Assembly: GCF_040448305.1 (NCBI RefSeq) | Contig: NZ_CP148752.1 | Coordinates: forward strand, 1,302,001 to 1,366,000 | Length of the DNA: 64,000 nt | From: Pseudomonas fluorescens | GTDB lineage: Bacteria; Pseudomonadota; Gammaproteobacteria; Pseudomonadales; Pseudomonadaceae | Direction of reading: 5' to 3' | Part shown: positions 50,355-59,545 of the stretch, piece after piece | Position numbering within the stretch: the first letter of the stretch is position 1 | Layout of the letters: every line of letters starts with the position of its first letter | Position numbers and translations under genes: made by a program | Notes under the pieces: model-generated | Databases searched by the model: none | What the model was told of the DNA's origin: nothing | Seen by the model: the letters and a program-made list of their open reading frames with translations, nothing else

Positions 50355-52814
50355 ATGATTTGCCGTTCGTTGCCTGCTGTTTTTGCCCTGCTGTTCGCAA
50401 CACCGCTGTTGGCCGCCCCCGCCAGCCAGCAGACGCTGTTCAACTTTGTGCGCCCCGCCGACGTGGTCCAGGTGGCGACTCAGGACGCCAGCCTGCCGCA
50501 ATCCAACGCCGAGCAAACCCCCGAGGGCGAAGTGCTGCGCCGGGTGACGTTCAACCCGGTTGCCCGGCCGACTTTGCGCCTGACCCCGCAAACAGGTTCC
50601 TGGGACTGGTCGCAGTCGGGCGTCATGAGCCTGCGGATCCAGAGCGCGATGAACTGGGCCTTGACCCTGTACGTGACCATCCAGAGCAACGACGGCAAGA
50701 CACTGGTCAGCCGCGTCGATCTGCCGGCGGGGCCTGCGCAAACCCTGTTGGTGCCTTTGCAAGCGACATCACCGCTGAGCCAGGGCATGAAGGCTGGTCC
50801 GCCGATGCCGATGACCGTTGAGGGGCAGCGTGTGTTTGTGGCCAGCAGCGCTGGTGAACTGGATCGCAGCCAGGTGGTATCGGTGAGCTTGTCGATGGAC
50901 CAGCCCAAAGCCGCACAAAGCATCCTGCTGGAGCGTTTTGGTGTGCAGGACGGCGAGTCGGTCACCCAAGCCGTGTATGGCGGGTTGGTGGATGCTTACG
51001 GCCAGTCGACCCGGGACAAGTGGCCGGAAAAAGTAAGCAGTGACGAACAATTGAAAAGCGCCGCCAGCAAGGAGCAGCAGCAACTGAAAACCTGGCTGGC
51101 CGAACGTCAGAAGTCTTCTCTGGATAAGTTCGGCGGGTTAGCCAAAGGCCCGTCGTTCAAGGCCAGTGGTTTTTTCCGAACCGAAAAACGTGACGGTCGC
51201 TGGTATCTGGTGACGCCCGAGGGGCACCCGTTTTATTCCCTGGGGGTCAATACCGTGGCTCCGGATGTCAACCAGACCTACGTTGCCGGTCGCGAATGGA
51301 TGTTCGAATCCCTGCCCAAAGCAGATGACGCACTCGCCAGCCACTACGGCGAAGGCGACAACCGTGGCGGCAACGGCGCCGATCAGGGGCGTGGGTACAG
51401 TGCAGGTCGCTGGTACGATTTCTACGGCGCCAACTTGCAGCGCCTTCATGGCAACCCTTGTGACTCGAGGAGCGACAGCAAGGCCGATGCGGTTGAAGCA
51501 ACGGCGGAAAAAGCTGCCGAGCAACCGGTCGTGCCTGCGACTGCCGAATCCGGTGTCGCCGAAGCGGCCAAAACTGAGGCAAAAGCAGCAACGCCAACAC
51601 CTGTAGAACCCTGCAAAGCCGCGTTCGACGAGCAGCGCTGGGCCAGTCACTCCCTTGATCGCTTGCAGGCCTGGGGCTTCAACACCATTGGCAACTGGAG
51701 CGCCCCCGTACTGGGCAATGCCGATCGCGTGCCTTACACCTTGCCGCTGTCGATCGTCGGCGACTACGCCAGCATCAGCACCGGCACCGACTGGTGGGGC
51801 GGCATGCCCGACCCGTTCGACCCGCGTTTCGCCATGGCCACCGAGCGTGCAGTGGCGATTGCTGCCCGCGACCATCGTGACGATCCATGGCTGATCGGTT
51901 ACTACGCCGACAACGAACTGGCCTGGACCGGTCCCGGCGACGACCCGAAAGCTCGTTATGCCTTGGCCTACGGCACCTTGAAAATGACCACCGACGTGCC
52001 GGCCAAGCGCGCATTCCTCAAGCAGCTGCGTGACAAGTACCGCAATCAGGCCGGCCTGTCGAAAGCCTGGGGCATTGATCTGCCAGCCTGGGAGTTGATG
52101 GAAGATCCGGGGTTCGTACCGCCGTTGCCGAGCGCCGAGCATCCGGAAATCGAAGCCGACTTCAAATACTTCCAGAAGGTCTTTGCCGACACTTACTTCA
52201 AGACCATCTCCGACTCACTCAAGTGGCACGCGCCGAACCAGTTGCTGCTCGGCGGCCGATTCGCGATCAGCACGCCGGAAGCCGTGGAGTCCTGCGCCCA
52301 GTACTGCGACGTGTTGAGCTTCAACATGTACACCCTGCAACCCCAGGATGGTTACGACTTCGCCAAACTGCGCAGTCTCGATAAACCGGTGTTGATCACC
52401 GAGTTCAATTTCGGCTCGGCTGATCGTGGCCCGTTCTGGGGCGGCGTCACGCCATTGGCGAAGGAAGAGGACCGCGGTCCGGCGTACGCCAACTTCCTCA
52501 AACAGGCATTGAGCGAGCCGTCGATTGTCGGCGTGCATTGGTTCCAGTACCTCGATCAACCGGTCACCGGGCGCTTGCTTGACGGTGAAAACGGTCACTT
52601 CGGGTTGGTAGGCATCACTGATCTGCCGTTCCAGGGTTTTGTCGACAGCGTGCGCAAGAGCAACCTGGCGACAGTCGAGCAACTGGGCAAAGAGGCCGAG
52701 AAGGCTGCGGCCGCCGCCGACAAAGCCAGCCACGACGCCGAGGGCGGCCGCAAGGCCGAGGCTGGCAAGGGGCCGGGGAAGGGCGCCGGTGGGCATTCCG
52801 GCAAAGGCCATTAA
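50355..52814 (+). CDS. GH-A clan glycoside hydrolase, GH50 agarase-like, with internal linker
   Basis: The 819-residue protein has a Sec signal (cut after LLAA), an N-terminal beta domain (about 25-200) and a TIM-barrel catalytic domain from about 265. The acid/base is Glu521 in YYADNELAW and the nucleophile Glu683 in LITEFNFGSAD, as in GH50/GH42-type enzymes. A 50-residue Ala/Glu/Lys-rich insertion bounded by Cys369 and Cys420 breaks the barrel. The tail is rich in Ala, Lys and Gly. The family name suggests agarase, but a soil pseudomonad is unlikely to feed on agar; the true polysaccharide is unknown. Confidence 0.82.
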   Translation: MICRSLPAVFALLFATPLLAAPASQQTLFNFVRPADVVQVATQDASLPQSNAEQTPEGEVLRRVTFNPVARPTLRLTPQTGSWDWSQSGVMSLRIQSAMNWALTLYVTIQSNDGKTLVSRVDLPAGPAQTLLVPLQATSPLSQGMKAGPPMPMTVEGQRVFVASSAGELDRSQVVSVSLSMDQPKAAQSILLERFGVQDGESVTQAVYGGLVDAYGQSTRDKWPEKVSSDEQLKSAASKEQQQLKTWLAERQKSSLDKFGGLAKGPSFKASGFFRTEKRDGRWYLVTPEGHPFYSLGVNTVAPDVNQTYVAGREWMFESLPKADDALASHYGEGDNRGGNGADQGRGYSAGRWYDFYGANLQRLHGNPCDSRSDSKADAVEATAEKAAEQPVVPATAESGVAEAAKTEAKAATPTPVEPCKAAFDEQRWASHSLDRLQAWGFNTIGNWSAPVLGNADRVPYTLPLSIVGDYASISTGTDWWGGMPDPFDPRFAMATERAVAIAARDHRDDPWLIGYYADNELAWTGPGDDPKARYALAYGTLKMTTDVPAKRAFLKQLRDKYRNQAGLSKAWGIDLPAWELMEDPGFVPPLPSAEHPEIEADFKYFQKVFADTYFKTISDSLKWHAPNQLLLGGRFAISTPEAVESCAQYCDVLSFNMYTLQPQDGYDFAKLRSLDKPVLITEFNFGSADRGPFWGGVTPLAKEEDRGPAYANFLKQALSEPSIVGVHWFQYLDQPVTGRLLDGENGHFGLVGITDLPFQGFVDSVRKSNLATVEQLGKEAEKAAAAADKASHDAEGGRKAEAGKGPGKGAGGHSGKGH

Positions 52815-52941
52815 TCCCTGAAACCCCTCGCCACAAAAGCTTGGTGGCAAGGCAACCATCCAGCCCAACCCTGTTCCCAAAACCCTCAAGGGCTGGAACA
52901 ATGCCGACCACTTTGTAGAGCGTTAATCCGGGGAGTTGCGG

Positions 52942-54087
52942 GTGCAGATTCAGGGTCATTACGAGCTTAAGTTCGAAGCGGTGCGAGAGGCGTTCGCGGC
53001 GCTGTTCGACGATCCCCAGGAGCGTGGCGCAGCGTTGTGCATCCAGGTCGGCGGCGAAACCGTCGTCGATCTGTGGGCCGGCACTGCCGACAAGGACGGG
53101 GCCGAGGCCTGGCACAGCGATACCATCGCCAACCTGTTCTCCTGCACCAAGACCTTTACCGCCGTCACCGCGCTGCAACTGGTGGCCGAAGGCAAGCTGC
53201 AACTGGATGCCCCGGTTGCGCGCTACTGGCCCGAATTTGCCGCTGCCGGCAAAGCGTCCGTCACCCTGCGCCAACTGCTTTGCCATCAGGCCGGTCTTCC
53301 GGCATTGCGCGAGCTGCTGGCCCCCGAAGCCCTTTACGACTGGCAAACCATGGTCGACGCCCTGGCCGCCGAAACACCGTGGTGGACACTGGGCGAAGGC
53401 CACGGTTACGCGGCGATCACCTATGGCTGGCTGGTCGGCGAATTGCTGCGCCGTGCCGACGGTCGTGGGCCGGGTGAATCCATCGTCGCGCGGGTCGCCA
53501 AACCGTTGGGCCTGGACTTCCATGTCGGCCTGGCCGACGAAGAGTTCCATCGCGTGGCCCACATTGCGCGGGGCAAGGGCAATGTCGGCGATGCCGCCGC
53601 CCAGCGCCTGCTGCAAGTGACCATGCGCGAGCCAACGGCCATGACGACCCGGGCGTTCACTAACCCGCCGTCGATCATGACCAGCACCAACAAACCCGAG
53701 TGGCGACGCATGCAACAACCGGCCGCCAATGGCCATGGCAACGCCCGCAGCCTGGCCGGGTTCTACGCCGGCCTGCTCGACGGCAGCTTGCTGGAAAGCG
53801 AAATGCTCGATGAATTGACTCGCGAGCACAGCCTCGGCGAGGACAAGACCTTACTGACCCGGACCCGTTTCGGCCTGGGCTGCATGCTCGATCAACCGGA
53901 CGTTGCCAATGCCACCTTCGGCCTTGGCCCGCGGGCGTTTGGTCATCCGGGTGCCGGCGGCTCCATCGGTTTTGCCGACCCGGAGCACGATGTAGCTTTC
54001 GGATTTGTGACAAATACCCTGGGGCCGTACGTCTTGATGGACCCGCGCGCGCAAAAGCTGGTGCGGGTTCTGGCCACTTGTCTGTAA
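52942..54087 (+). CDS. Class C beta-lactamase family serine hydrolase (EstB-like)
   Basis: The protein has 381 residues and no signal peptide. The SxxK motif is SCTK in ANLFSCTKTFTAVTALQL; the second-motif tyrosine is in HGYAAITYGW; the third motif is HPGAGGS. The family includes EstB-type carboxylesterases. GTG 52942, seven bases after GGGGAG, is preferred over a TTG at 52936 that touches it. Probably an esterase rather than a beta-lactamase, since it is cytoplasmic. Confidence 0.87.
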   Translation: MQIQGHYELKFEAVREAFAALFDDPQERGAALCIQVGGETVVDLWAGTADKDGAEAWHSDTIANLFSCTKTFTAVTALQLVAEGKLQLDAPVARYWPEFAAAGKASVTLRQLLCHQAGLPALRELLAPEALYDWQTMVDALAAETPWWTLGEGHGYAAITYGWLVGELLRRADGRGPGESIVARVAKPLGLDFHVGLADEEFHRVAHIARGKGNVGDAAAQRLLQVTMREPTAMTTRAFTNPPSIMTSTNKPEWRRMQQPAANGHGNARSLAGFYAGLLDGSLLESEMLDELTREHSLGEDKTLLTRTRFGLGCMLDQPDVANATFGLGPRAFGHPGAGGSIGFADPEHDVAFGFVTNTLGPYVLMDPRAQKLVRVLATCL

Positions 54088-54200
54088 AAACGACTATCGA
54101 GTTCCAGGGTTGGAACCCGTTAGCCTTTCCAGTTTCAAAACATCTGCTTCTACCGGCCAATGTGGCCTGATTTTTTTGACTTCATTTTTGTGGATATCCA

Positions 54201-55208
54201 ATGTCATCCAATAAAACCCTCGCCTTGGCCCTGTGCTTCGCTATTACCGGTTGCGCACAGACTCCACAGAAAGACGCGACGGCACCTGTCGCCAAGACTG
54301 AAAGCGGCAGCCACTGGTACTGGCCGTTCGGTTCCGCCGACAGTGCCGGCAAGCCCGTGGCCAAGTCGGAGGTTAAACCGGTAGTCAAACCCGTTGCGGT
54401 GGCCAAGGCCGAAGCCGATAGCGCCAGCAAGTGGTGGTGGCCGTTCGGCGGTAGCGAGCAGAGCACCGCCAAGGTTGTGCCGATGCCAGACCCGAAAGTC
54501 ACCCAGGCCTGGCTTGACGATTACGAACCGCGACTGCGCGAGGCGGTCAAGGGCAGCAACATGCAACTCGAGCGCCGCGAAAACGTGCTGGTGGTGACTG
54601 CGCCGGTCGAAGGCTCGTTCAACCCTGATCGTCCGGCCATGCTGCTGCCGGTTACGCTCGGTCCGTTTACCCGCGTTGCGAAAATCCTTGAAGCCGATCC
54701 AAAGACTGCTGTGTTGATCCTCGGCCACAGCGATACGTCCGGCGCTGCGCCTGCCAACGTCAAACTGAGCCAGGAGCGTGCCCAGTCCGTTGCGGCGATT
54801 TTCCGTCTCAGCGGTTTGCAGCGTGATCGCTTGATGCTGCGCGGCCTGGGCGGTGATGCGCCGCGTGCAGCCAACGACAGCGTGCAAGGGCGTGCACTGA
54901 ACCGTCGTGTGGAACTGCTGGTGACCCCGCAAAACACCATGGTCGCGCTGCTGAGCAAGTACAACATGCCGGCTCCGGCGCCTGTGGCCTTGGTCGCTGC
55001 CGCTGACGCCAAACCGGTAGCCAAGCCTGTGACACCGGCCCCGGCGACTAAAAAGGCTGCTGTTCCAGCGACGAAAAAAGCCGCGGCGAAAAAATCTCCG
55101 GCCAAGAAAGCACCTGCGAAAACTGCAACGCCGGTGAAGAAAACCACGCCAGCCAAAGCCTCCACGGCTGACAAGAAAGTCGCCGCCACCGATACTGCAA
55201 AGCAGTGA
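54201..55208 (+). CDS. OmpA-domain lipoprotein with histone-H1-like tail
   Basis: The protein has 335 residues. Lipobox AITGC (Cys18), then two Trp-rich repeats HWYWPFG and KWWWPFG in a linker, an OmpA-type domain (about 135-255; ILGHSDTSGAAPANVKLSQERAQSVA) and a tail from about 275 rich in Lys, Ala and Pro (ATKKAAAKKSPAKKAPAKTA) as in histone H1 and AlgP. The tail should bind polyanions. In the periplasm it could bind peptidoglycan, teichoic-like polymers, LPS or external DNA. pdxH follows 24 bases after. Confidence 0.85.
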   Translation: MSSNKTLALALCFAITGCAQTPQKDATAPVAKTESGSHWYWPFGSADSAGKPVAKSEVKPVVKPVAVAKAEADSASKWWWPFGGSEQSTAKVVPMPDPKVTQAWLDDYEPRLREAVKGSNMQLERRENVLVVTAPVEGSFNPDRPAMLLPVTLGPFTRVAKILEADPKTAVLILGHSDTSGAAPANVKLSQERAQSVAAIFRLSGLQRDRLMLRGLGGDAPRAANDSVQGRALNRRVELLVTPQNTMVALLSKYNMPAPAPVALVAAADAKPVAKPVTPAPATKKAAVPATKKAAAKKSPAKKAPAKTATPVKKTTPAKASTADKKVAATDTAKQ

Positions 55209-55232
55209 TTCGTTAACCAAAAGGAATGCGCC

Positions 55233-55880
55233 ATGACCCAGGGCCTGGCTGATATGCGTCGTGACTACACCCGTGATGGCCTGACCGAGGTACAAGCCCC
55301 GGCCGAGCCGTTTGCGCTGTTCCACCAGTGGTTCGCCGACGCGGTGAAAACCGAACAGGTGCCGGTGGAAGCCAACGCCATGACCCTGGCCACCGTTGAC
55401 CAGGACGGTCGGCCGCACTGTCGCATTCTGTTGCTCAAGGGCCTGGACGAACTGGGCTTCACCTTTTTCACCAACTACGAAAGCGCCAAGGGCCAGCATC
55501 TGGCCGCGAATCCGTTCGCGGCCATGACGTTTTTCTGGCCGGCGCTGGAGCGCCAAGTGCGTATTGAAGGGCGGGTGGTGAAGGTCACGCCTGAGGAATC
55601 CGACGCCTATTATCAGGTCCGTCCGCTGGGCAGCCGCCTGGGAGCCTGGGCGTCGCCGCAGAGCCAGGTGATCGCCGATCGTAGCGAGCTCGAAGCGCTG
55701 CTCAAGGATACCGAGCAACGTTTCACCGACACCCAGCCGCATTGCCCGGAACACTGGGGCGGTTATCGCCTGCTGCCGGACCGCATCGAATTCTGGCAGG
55801 GCCGCCCAAGCCGCCTGCACGACCGCCTCAATTACCGCCAGCAGGGCGCCGACTGGATTCTTGAACGTCTGGCACCCTGA
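55233..55880 (+). CDS. pdxH: Pyridoxamine 5'-phosphate oxidase
   Basis: PdxH is an FMN enzyme that makes pyridoxal 5'-phosphate. The protein has 215 residues. Signature blocks are EANAMTLATVDQDGRPHCRILLLKG, FFTNYESAKGQHLAANPFAAMTFFW, and PDRIEFWQGRPSRLHDRL near the C terminus, the family ending. The start is ATG 55233 after AAGGAAT. It probably shares a transcript with the OmpA lipoprotein upstream. Confidence 0.96.
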   Translation: MTQGLADMRRDYTRDGLTEVQAPAEPFALFHQWFADAVKTEQVPVEANAMTLATVDQDGRPHCRILLLKGLDELGFTFFTNYESAKGQHLAANPFAAMTFFWPALERQVRIEGRVVKVTPEESDAYYQVRPLGSRLGAWASPQSQVIADRSELEALLKDTEQRFTDTQPHCPEHWGGYRLLPDRIEFWQGRPSRLHDRLNYRQQGADWILERLAP

Positions 55881-55885
55881 GCAGT

Positions 55886-56122
55886 CTACCGACCGGGATA
55901 GCCTGCCGCAGCGGCCTCCAGCCACTTCGGCAGGTCTCGACGCTTGATCTTCTGCGCCTGAGCACTCGCCAATTGTTCGAGCATGAAGGCTTTTTTCTGC
56001 TCGTCCTTGCCCGCCAGCGCTAGCGCCAGGTCGCGGTCCATCCAGCGTTTGATCCGTACGTACAGCCACCAGTGGAAGTACAAACCGGCAACAGTCGTGA
56101 CGACGATGATAAAGTAGTCCAT
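55886..56122 (-). CDS. Small membrane-anchored protein
   Basis: The protein has 78 residues. An N-terminal membrane segment (MDYFIIVVTTVAGLYFHWWLY) is followed by a charged helical part (RIKRWMDRDLALALAGKDEQKKAFMLEQL). I recognise it only as a conserved gene between pdxH and the glycine-zipper gene in Pseudomonas. Function unknown. Confidence 0.75.
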   Translation of the reverse strand: MDYFIIVVTTVAGLYFHWWLYVRIKRWMDRDLALALAGKDEQKKAFMLEQLASAQAQKIKRRDLPKWLEAAAAGYPGR

Positions 56123-56287
56123 TGAAATCCTTGGCCAGTGGGGCAGCTTTGCGAATTTGCCGCTACTGTGTGAGTTCGTGGAGGCGCCTTAACGGAGCCT
56201 GAATCAAACCAATTTTACCCGGGCTGTGCCGTGACAGGCGTCAAGCTGCGGAGTTTAATGGATATCTGTTTTTTTGGAGTTGATGCT

Positions 56288-56752
56288 ATGCGTAAGTCTG
56301 TTCTGCTGGTTGCTTCCTTTTCCACGATGGCGATGTTGCTCACTGGTTGCCAATCGAGCCTGACCGGTGACTCCTATTCCCGTGACGAGGCGCGTCGGGT
56401 GCAGACGGTTCGCATGGGCACCATCGAAGCATTGCGTCCGGTGAAAATCGAAGGCACCAAAACCCCGATCGGCGGCGCTGCAGGCGCAGTGGTCGGCGGC
56501 GTTGGCGGCAGCACCATTGGTGGCGGCAAAGGCAGCGTCGTCGCTGCCGTCATTGGTGCCGTGGCCGGCGGTCTGCTCGGTTCGGCCGCTGAAGAAGGCC
56601 TGACCCGCACCCAGGGCGTGGAAATCACCGTACGCGAAGACGATGGCAGCATGCGCGCCTACGTTCAGGAAGTTCAGCCGAACGAAGTGTTCCGTGTTGG
56701 CGAGCGTGTGCGCATCTCCAGTGTGGGTGGCACCAGCCGCGTTTCGCACTAA
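56288..56752 (+). CDS. Glycine-zipper 2TM lipoprotein (SlyB-like)
   Basis: The protein has 154 residues. Lipobox LLTGC (Cys21) and a glycine-zipper region (about 58-103: GGAAGAVVGGVGGSTIGGGKG and AVIGAVAGGLLGSAAEEG) with two hydrophobic hairpins. The C-terminal domain EITVREDDGSMRAYVQEVQPNEVFRVGERVRI resembles SlyB/PA1053. Such proteins sit in the outer membrane and help stabilise it. ATG 56288 is chosen for the signal peptide. A strong terminator follows. Confidence 0.9.
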   Translation: MRKSVLLVASFSTMAMLLTGCQSSLTGDSYSRDEARRVQTVRMGTIEALRPVKIEGTKTPIGGAAGAVVGGVGGSTIGGGKGSVVAAVIGAVAGGLLGSAAEEGLTRTQGVEITVREDDGSMRAYVQEVQPNEVFRVGERVRISSVGGTSRVSH

Positions 56753-56771
56753 GCGCAAACACCGGATAAAC

Positions 56772-56806
56772 AAAAAACCCGATCAGGTGACTGATCGGGT
56801 TTTTTG
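56772..56806. terminator. Bidirectional terminator between the SlyB-like gene and nhaA
   Basis: The stem AACCCGATCAG/CTGATCGGGTT has a GTGA loop, A run before and T run after; it serves both converging genes. Confidence 0.93.
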
Positions 56807-56856
56807 TTTTTCAGCTCAGGCGAGTCCTGATTGGCGCCAGGCGTTATCGCGGTTTA

Positions 56857-58044
56857 TCAGGAGGCCAGCGCGATGCTCTTGCGGCTCGCCATCGCCGTCA
56901 CCACATAACCGATCAGCGCGGCCAGAATCGAACCGGTCAAGATCCCCATGCGGTCCATCCCGGCGAAATCACTCACGCCCGGCTCAAAGGCCAGCGAGCC
57001 GACAAACAGACTCATCGTGAAACCAATGCCGCAGAGAATCGCCACGCCCAGTATCTGGCCCCAATTGGCGCCTTGGGGCAGGGCGGCGATACCGGTTTTC
57101 ACGGCCAGCCAGGTCAGGCCGAAGACTCCGACAGTCTTGCCCAGCAGCAGCCCGATGGCGATGCCCATGGGGACGTGGTGAGTGAAGCTTTCGACGGTGA
57201 CACCGCTCAGGGACAGGCCGGCATTGGCAAAGGCGAACAGCGGCAGGATGCCGTAGGCGACCCACGGATGCAGGGCGTGTTCCAGGGTCAGCAATGGCGA
57301 AGGCTCGGCATTTTTCGTGCGCAGCGGAATGCAGAATGCCAGGGTCACGCCGGCCAGCGTTGCGTGGACACCGCTCTTGAGCACGCAGACCCAGAGGATC
57401 AAGCCAATGATCATGTACGGCCCGAGCTTGACCACGCCAAGCCGGTTCATCCCGATCAGCGCCGCAATACAGGTCGCGGCCAGCGCCAGGGACAGGGTCG
57501 ACAACGCGCCGGAATAGAAGATCGCAATGATGATGATCGCGCCGAGGTCGTCGATGATCGCCAGGGTCATCAGGAACAGTTTCAGCGATACCGGAACCCG
57601 TTTGCCCAGCAGCGCCAGCACGCCAAGGGCGAAGGCGATGTCGGTGGCGGTCGGGATTGCCCAGCCGTTTAGGGCCGGTGGCGTGTCGCGATTGAGGTAC
57701 CAGTAGATCAGCGCGGGCACCACCATGCCACCAATGGCTGCGGCACCGGGCAGGACGATTTGCGACGGTTTGGACAACTGGCCGTCGAGGACTTCGCGCT
57801 TCACTTCCAGGCCGATCAGCAGGAAGAACAGCGCCATCAGGCCGTCGTTGATCCACAGCAGCAACGGCTTGGCGATTTTCAGCGCGCCGATCTGCGCCAC
57901 CACGGGGGTGTCCAGCAGGCCGTTGTACAGCCACGACAGCGGCGAGTTGTTGATAATCAGAGCCAGAACGGCAGCGGCGATCAGTAACAGACCGCTGGCA
58001 GCTTCCAACTGAAAGAAACGCGTGAAAGTGCTACGCAGAGGCAA
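56857..58044 (-). CDS. nhaA: Na+/H+ antiporter NhaA
   Basis: NhaA exchanges one Na+ or Li+ for two H+ at the inner membrane under salt or alkaline stress. The protein has 395 residues and 11-12 membrane helices. The essential acids are Asp135 (PTATDIAFALG) and Asp165-Asp166 (IIDDLGAII). The start MPLRSTFTRFFQLEAASG is at 58044. The 249 bases upstream are AT-richer and likely hold its promoter; no NhaR gene is adjacent. Confidence 0.96.
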   Translation of the reverse strand: MPLRSTFTRFFQLEAASGLLLIAAAVLALIINNSPLSWLYNGLLDTPVVAQIGALKIAKPLLLWINDGLMALFFLLIGLEVKREVLDGQLSKPSQIVLPGAAAIGGMVVPALIYWYLNRDTPPALNGWAIPTATDIAFALGVLALLGKRVPVSLKLFLMTLAIIDDLGAIIIIAIFYSGALSTLSLALAATCIAALIGMNRLGVVKLGPYMIIGLILWVCVLKSGVHATLAGVTLAFCIPLRTKNAEPSPLLTLEHALHPWVAYGILPLFAFANAGLSLSGVTVESFTHHVPMGIAIGLLLGKTVGVFGLTWLAVKTGIAALPQGANWGQILGVAILCGIGFTMSLFVGSLAFEPGVSDFAGMDRMGILTGSILAALIGYVVTAMASRKSIALAS

Positions 58045-58293
58045 GGTCGCTCTCCATCTGTGAATTCAAAAGGTGTTACACCCTAACAAGTACTGTTAGT
58101 TGTTAAAACAAAAGTTATATTCTTTTTTGTTATATGTCGTTACAGAGTGATCCGCCAGCACCGACCTGAGCCTAGCAGTTGCCGGGCGTATTGGATCTCA
58201 GCTGTACCTGTGCTGGATGCAGGTTTTTTCCTAAGCTTGTTGGATGAGCCTTGTTAAAGGCCGACTCCTGCCCGATTCAACGAGAAAACCATC

Positions 58294-59388
58294 ATGAGCG
58301 ACAATCGACAGTGGTCCCGCGAAGCGATCCGGATCATCGAAGCCGATTTCCAGCGCAGCGCCGACACCCACTTGATCCCCTTGCCGCTGCCAGGTTTTCC
58401 GGGCATCGAGTTGTACTTCAAGGATGAATCCAGCCACCCCACGGGCAGTCTCAAGCACCGTCTGGCCCGTTCGCTGTTCCTTTATGCGCTGTGTAACGGC
58501 TGGCTCAAACCCGGCGCGCCGGTCATTGAAGCCTCCAGCGGTTCGACGGCGATTTCCGAAGCGTACTTCGCGCGCATGCTGGGCTTGCCATTCATTGCGG
58601 TGATGCCAGCGACCACGTCCAAGGAAAAGATCGCGCAAATTGCCTTCTATGGTGGCCAAAGCCACCTGGTAGACGATCCGACCCAGATCTACGCCGAGTC
58701 CGAGCGTCTGGCTCGCGAACACGACGGGCACTTCATTGACCAGTTCACCTACGCCGAGCGCGCCACCGACTGGCGGGCAAACAACAACATTGCCGAGTCG
58801 ATCTTTCAGCAGATGCGTTTCGAGCAGCACCCCGAGCCGAGCTGGCTGATTTCCAGCCCCGGTACCGGCGGCACCACGGCCACCCTGGGCCGATACGTGC
58901 GTTATCGCCAGCATGGCACCCGCGTGCTGTGTGCCGATGCCGAGCGTTCGGTGTTCTTCGATTACTACCAGACCGGCGATGCCAGCCTGCGACTGGACCA
59001 CGGCTCGCGGATCGAAGGCATTGGCCGGCCGCGCGTGGAAGCGTCGTTTCTGCCCAAAGTGATCGACGCGATGGTCAAGGTGCCGGATGCCTTGTCACTG
59101 GCGGCCATGCACTACCTGGCGGAGCGTCTGGGACGGCATGTGGGCGGGTCGAGCGGGACCAACCTGATCGGCGCACTGATGGCCGCCCAGCACATGAAGG
59201 CGGCGGGGGAGACGGGGTCGATGGTGGCGATTCTGTGTGACAGCGGCGAGCGCTATGCCACGACCTATTACGATCAGGACTGGCTCAAGGCTCAGGGGTA
59301 TGAGCTGAGTGGTTTGATGGCTGCGGTGGCGGCGACGGTGGAGCGGGGTGAGCCGTTGCCGGCGTCGGTACTGCGCGCCAATATCTGA
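58294..59388 (+). CDS. PLP-dependent cysteine synthase/desulfhydrase-like enzyme
   Basis: The protein has 364 residues of fold type II. The PLP lysine is in PTGSLKHRLA (Lys54), the Asn/Ser loop EASSGSTAIS binds the substrate carboxylate, and the phosphate loop is SSPGTGGTTATLGRY. A Cys-rich substrate preference is likely; the sequence resembles Cds1-type cysteine desulfhydrases more than CysK/CysM. It has 40-50 extra residues at the C terminus (YELSGLMAAVAATVERGEPLPASV). It is followed by a REPIN. Confidence 0.85.
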   Translation: MSDNRQWSREAIRIIEADFQRSADTHLIPLPLPGFPGIELYFKDESSHPTGSLKHRLARSLFLYALCNGWLKPGAPVIEASSGSTAISEAYFARMLGLPFIAVMPATTSKEKIAQIAFYGGQSHLVDDPTQIYAESERLAREHDGHFIDQFTYAERATDWRANNNIAESIFQQMRFEQHPEPSWLISSPGTGGTTATLGRYVRYRQHGTRVLCADAERSVFFDYYQTGDASLRLDHGSRIEGIGRPRVEASFLPKVIDAMVKVPDALSLAAMHYLAERLGRHVGGSSGTNLIGALMAAQHMKAAGETGSMVAILCDSGERYATTYYDQDWLKAQGYELSGLMAAVAATVERGEPLPASVLRANI

Positions 59389-59412
59389 GATTTTTCAGAC
59401 ACTGAGTACTAA

Positions 59413-59519
59413 TGTGGGAGCGAGCCTGCTCCGGGCGGCGTTCCGACGATGGCGGCATAACATTCAACACATATGCTGACTGATTTACCGCTATCGCGAG
59501 CAGGCTCGCTCCCACAGGG
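59413..59519. repeat. REPIN (CCGGGCGGCG variant arm)
   Basis: Forward arm 59413-59440 has the variant GCTCCGGGCGGCG as at 42685, and the reverse arm 59491-59519 is of the standard type. It lies between two converging genes. Confidence 0.92.
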
Positions 59520-59545
59520 TTTTGTATTGTTTCAGATGGTGTGTA

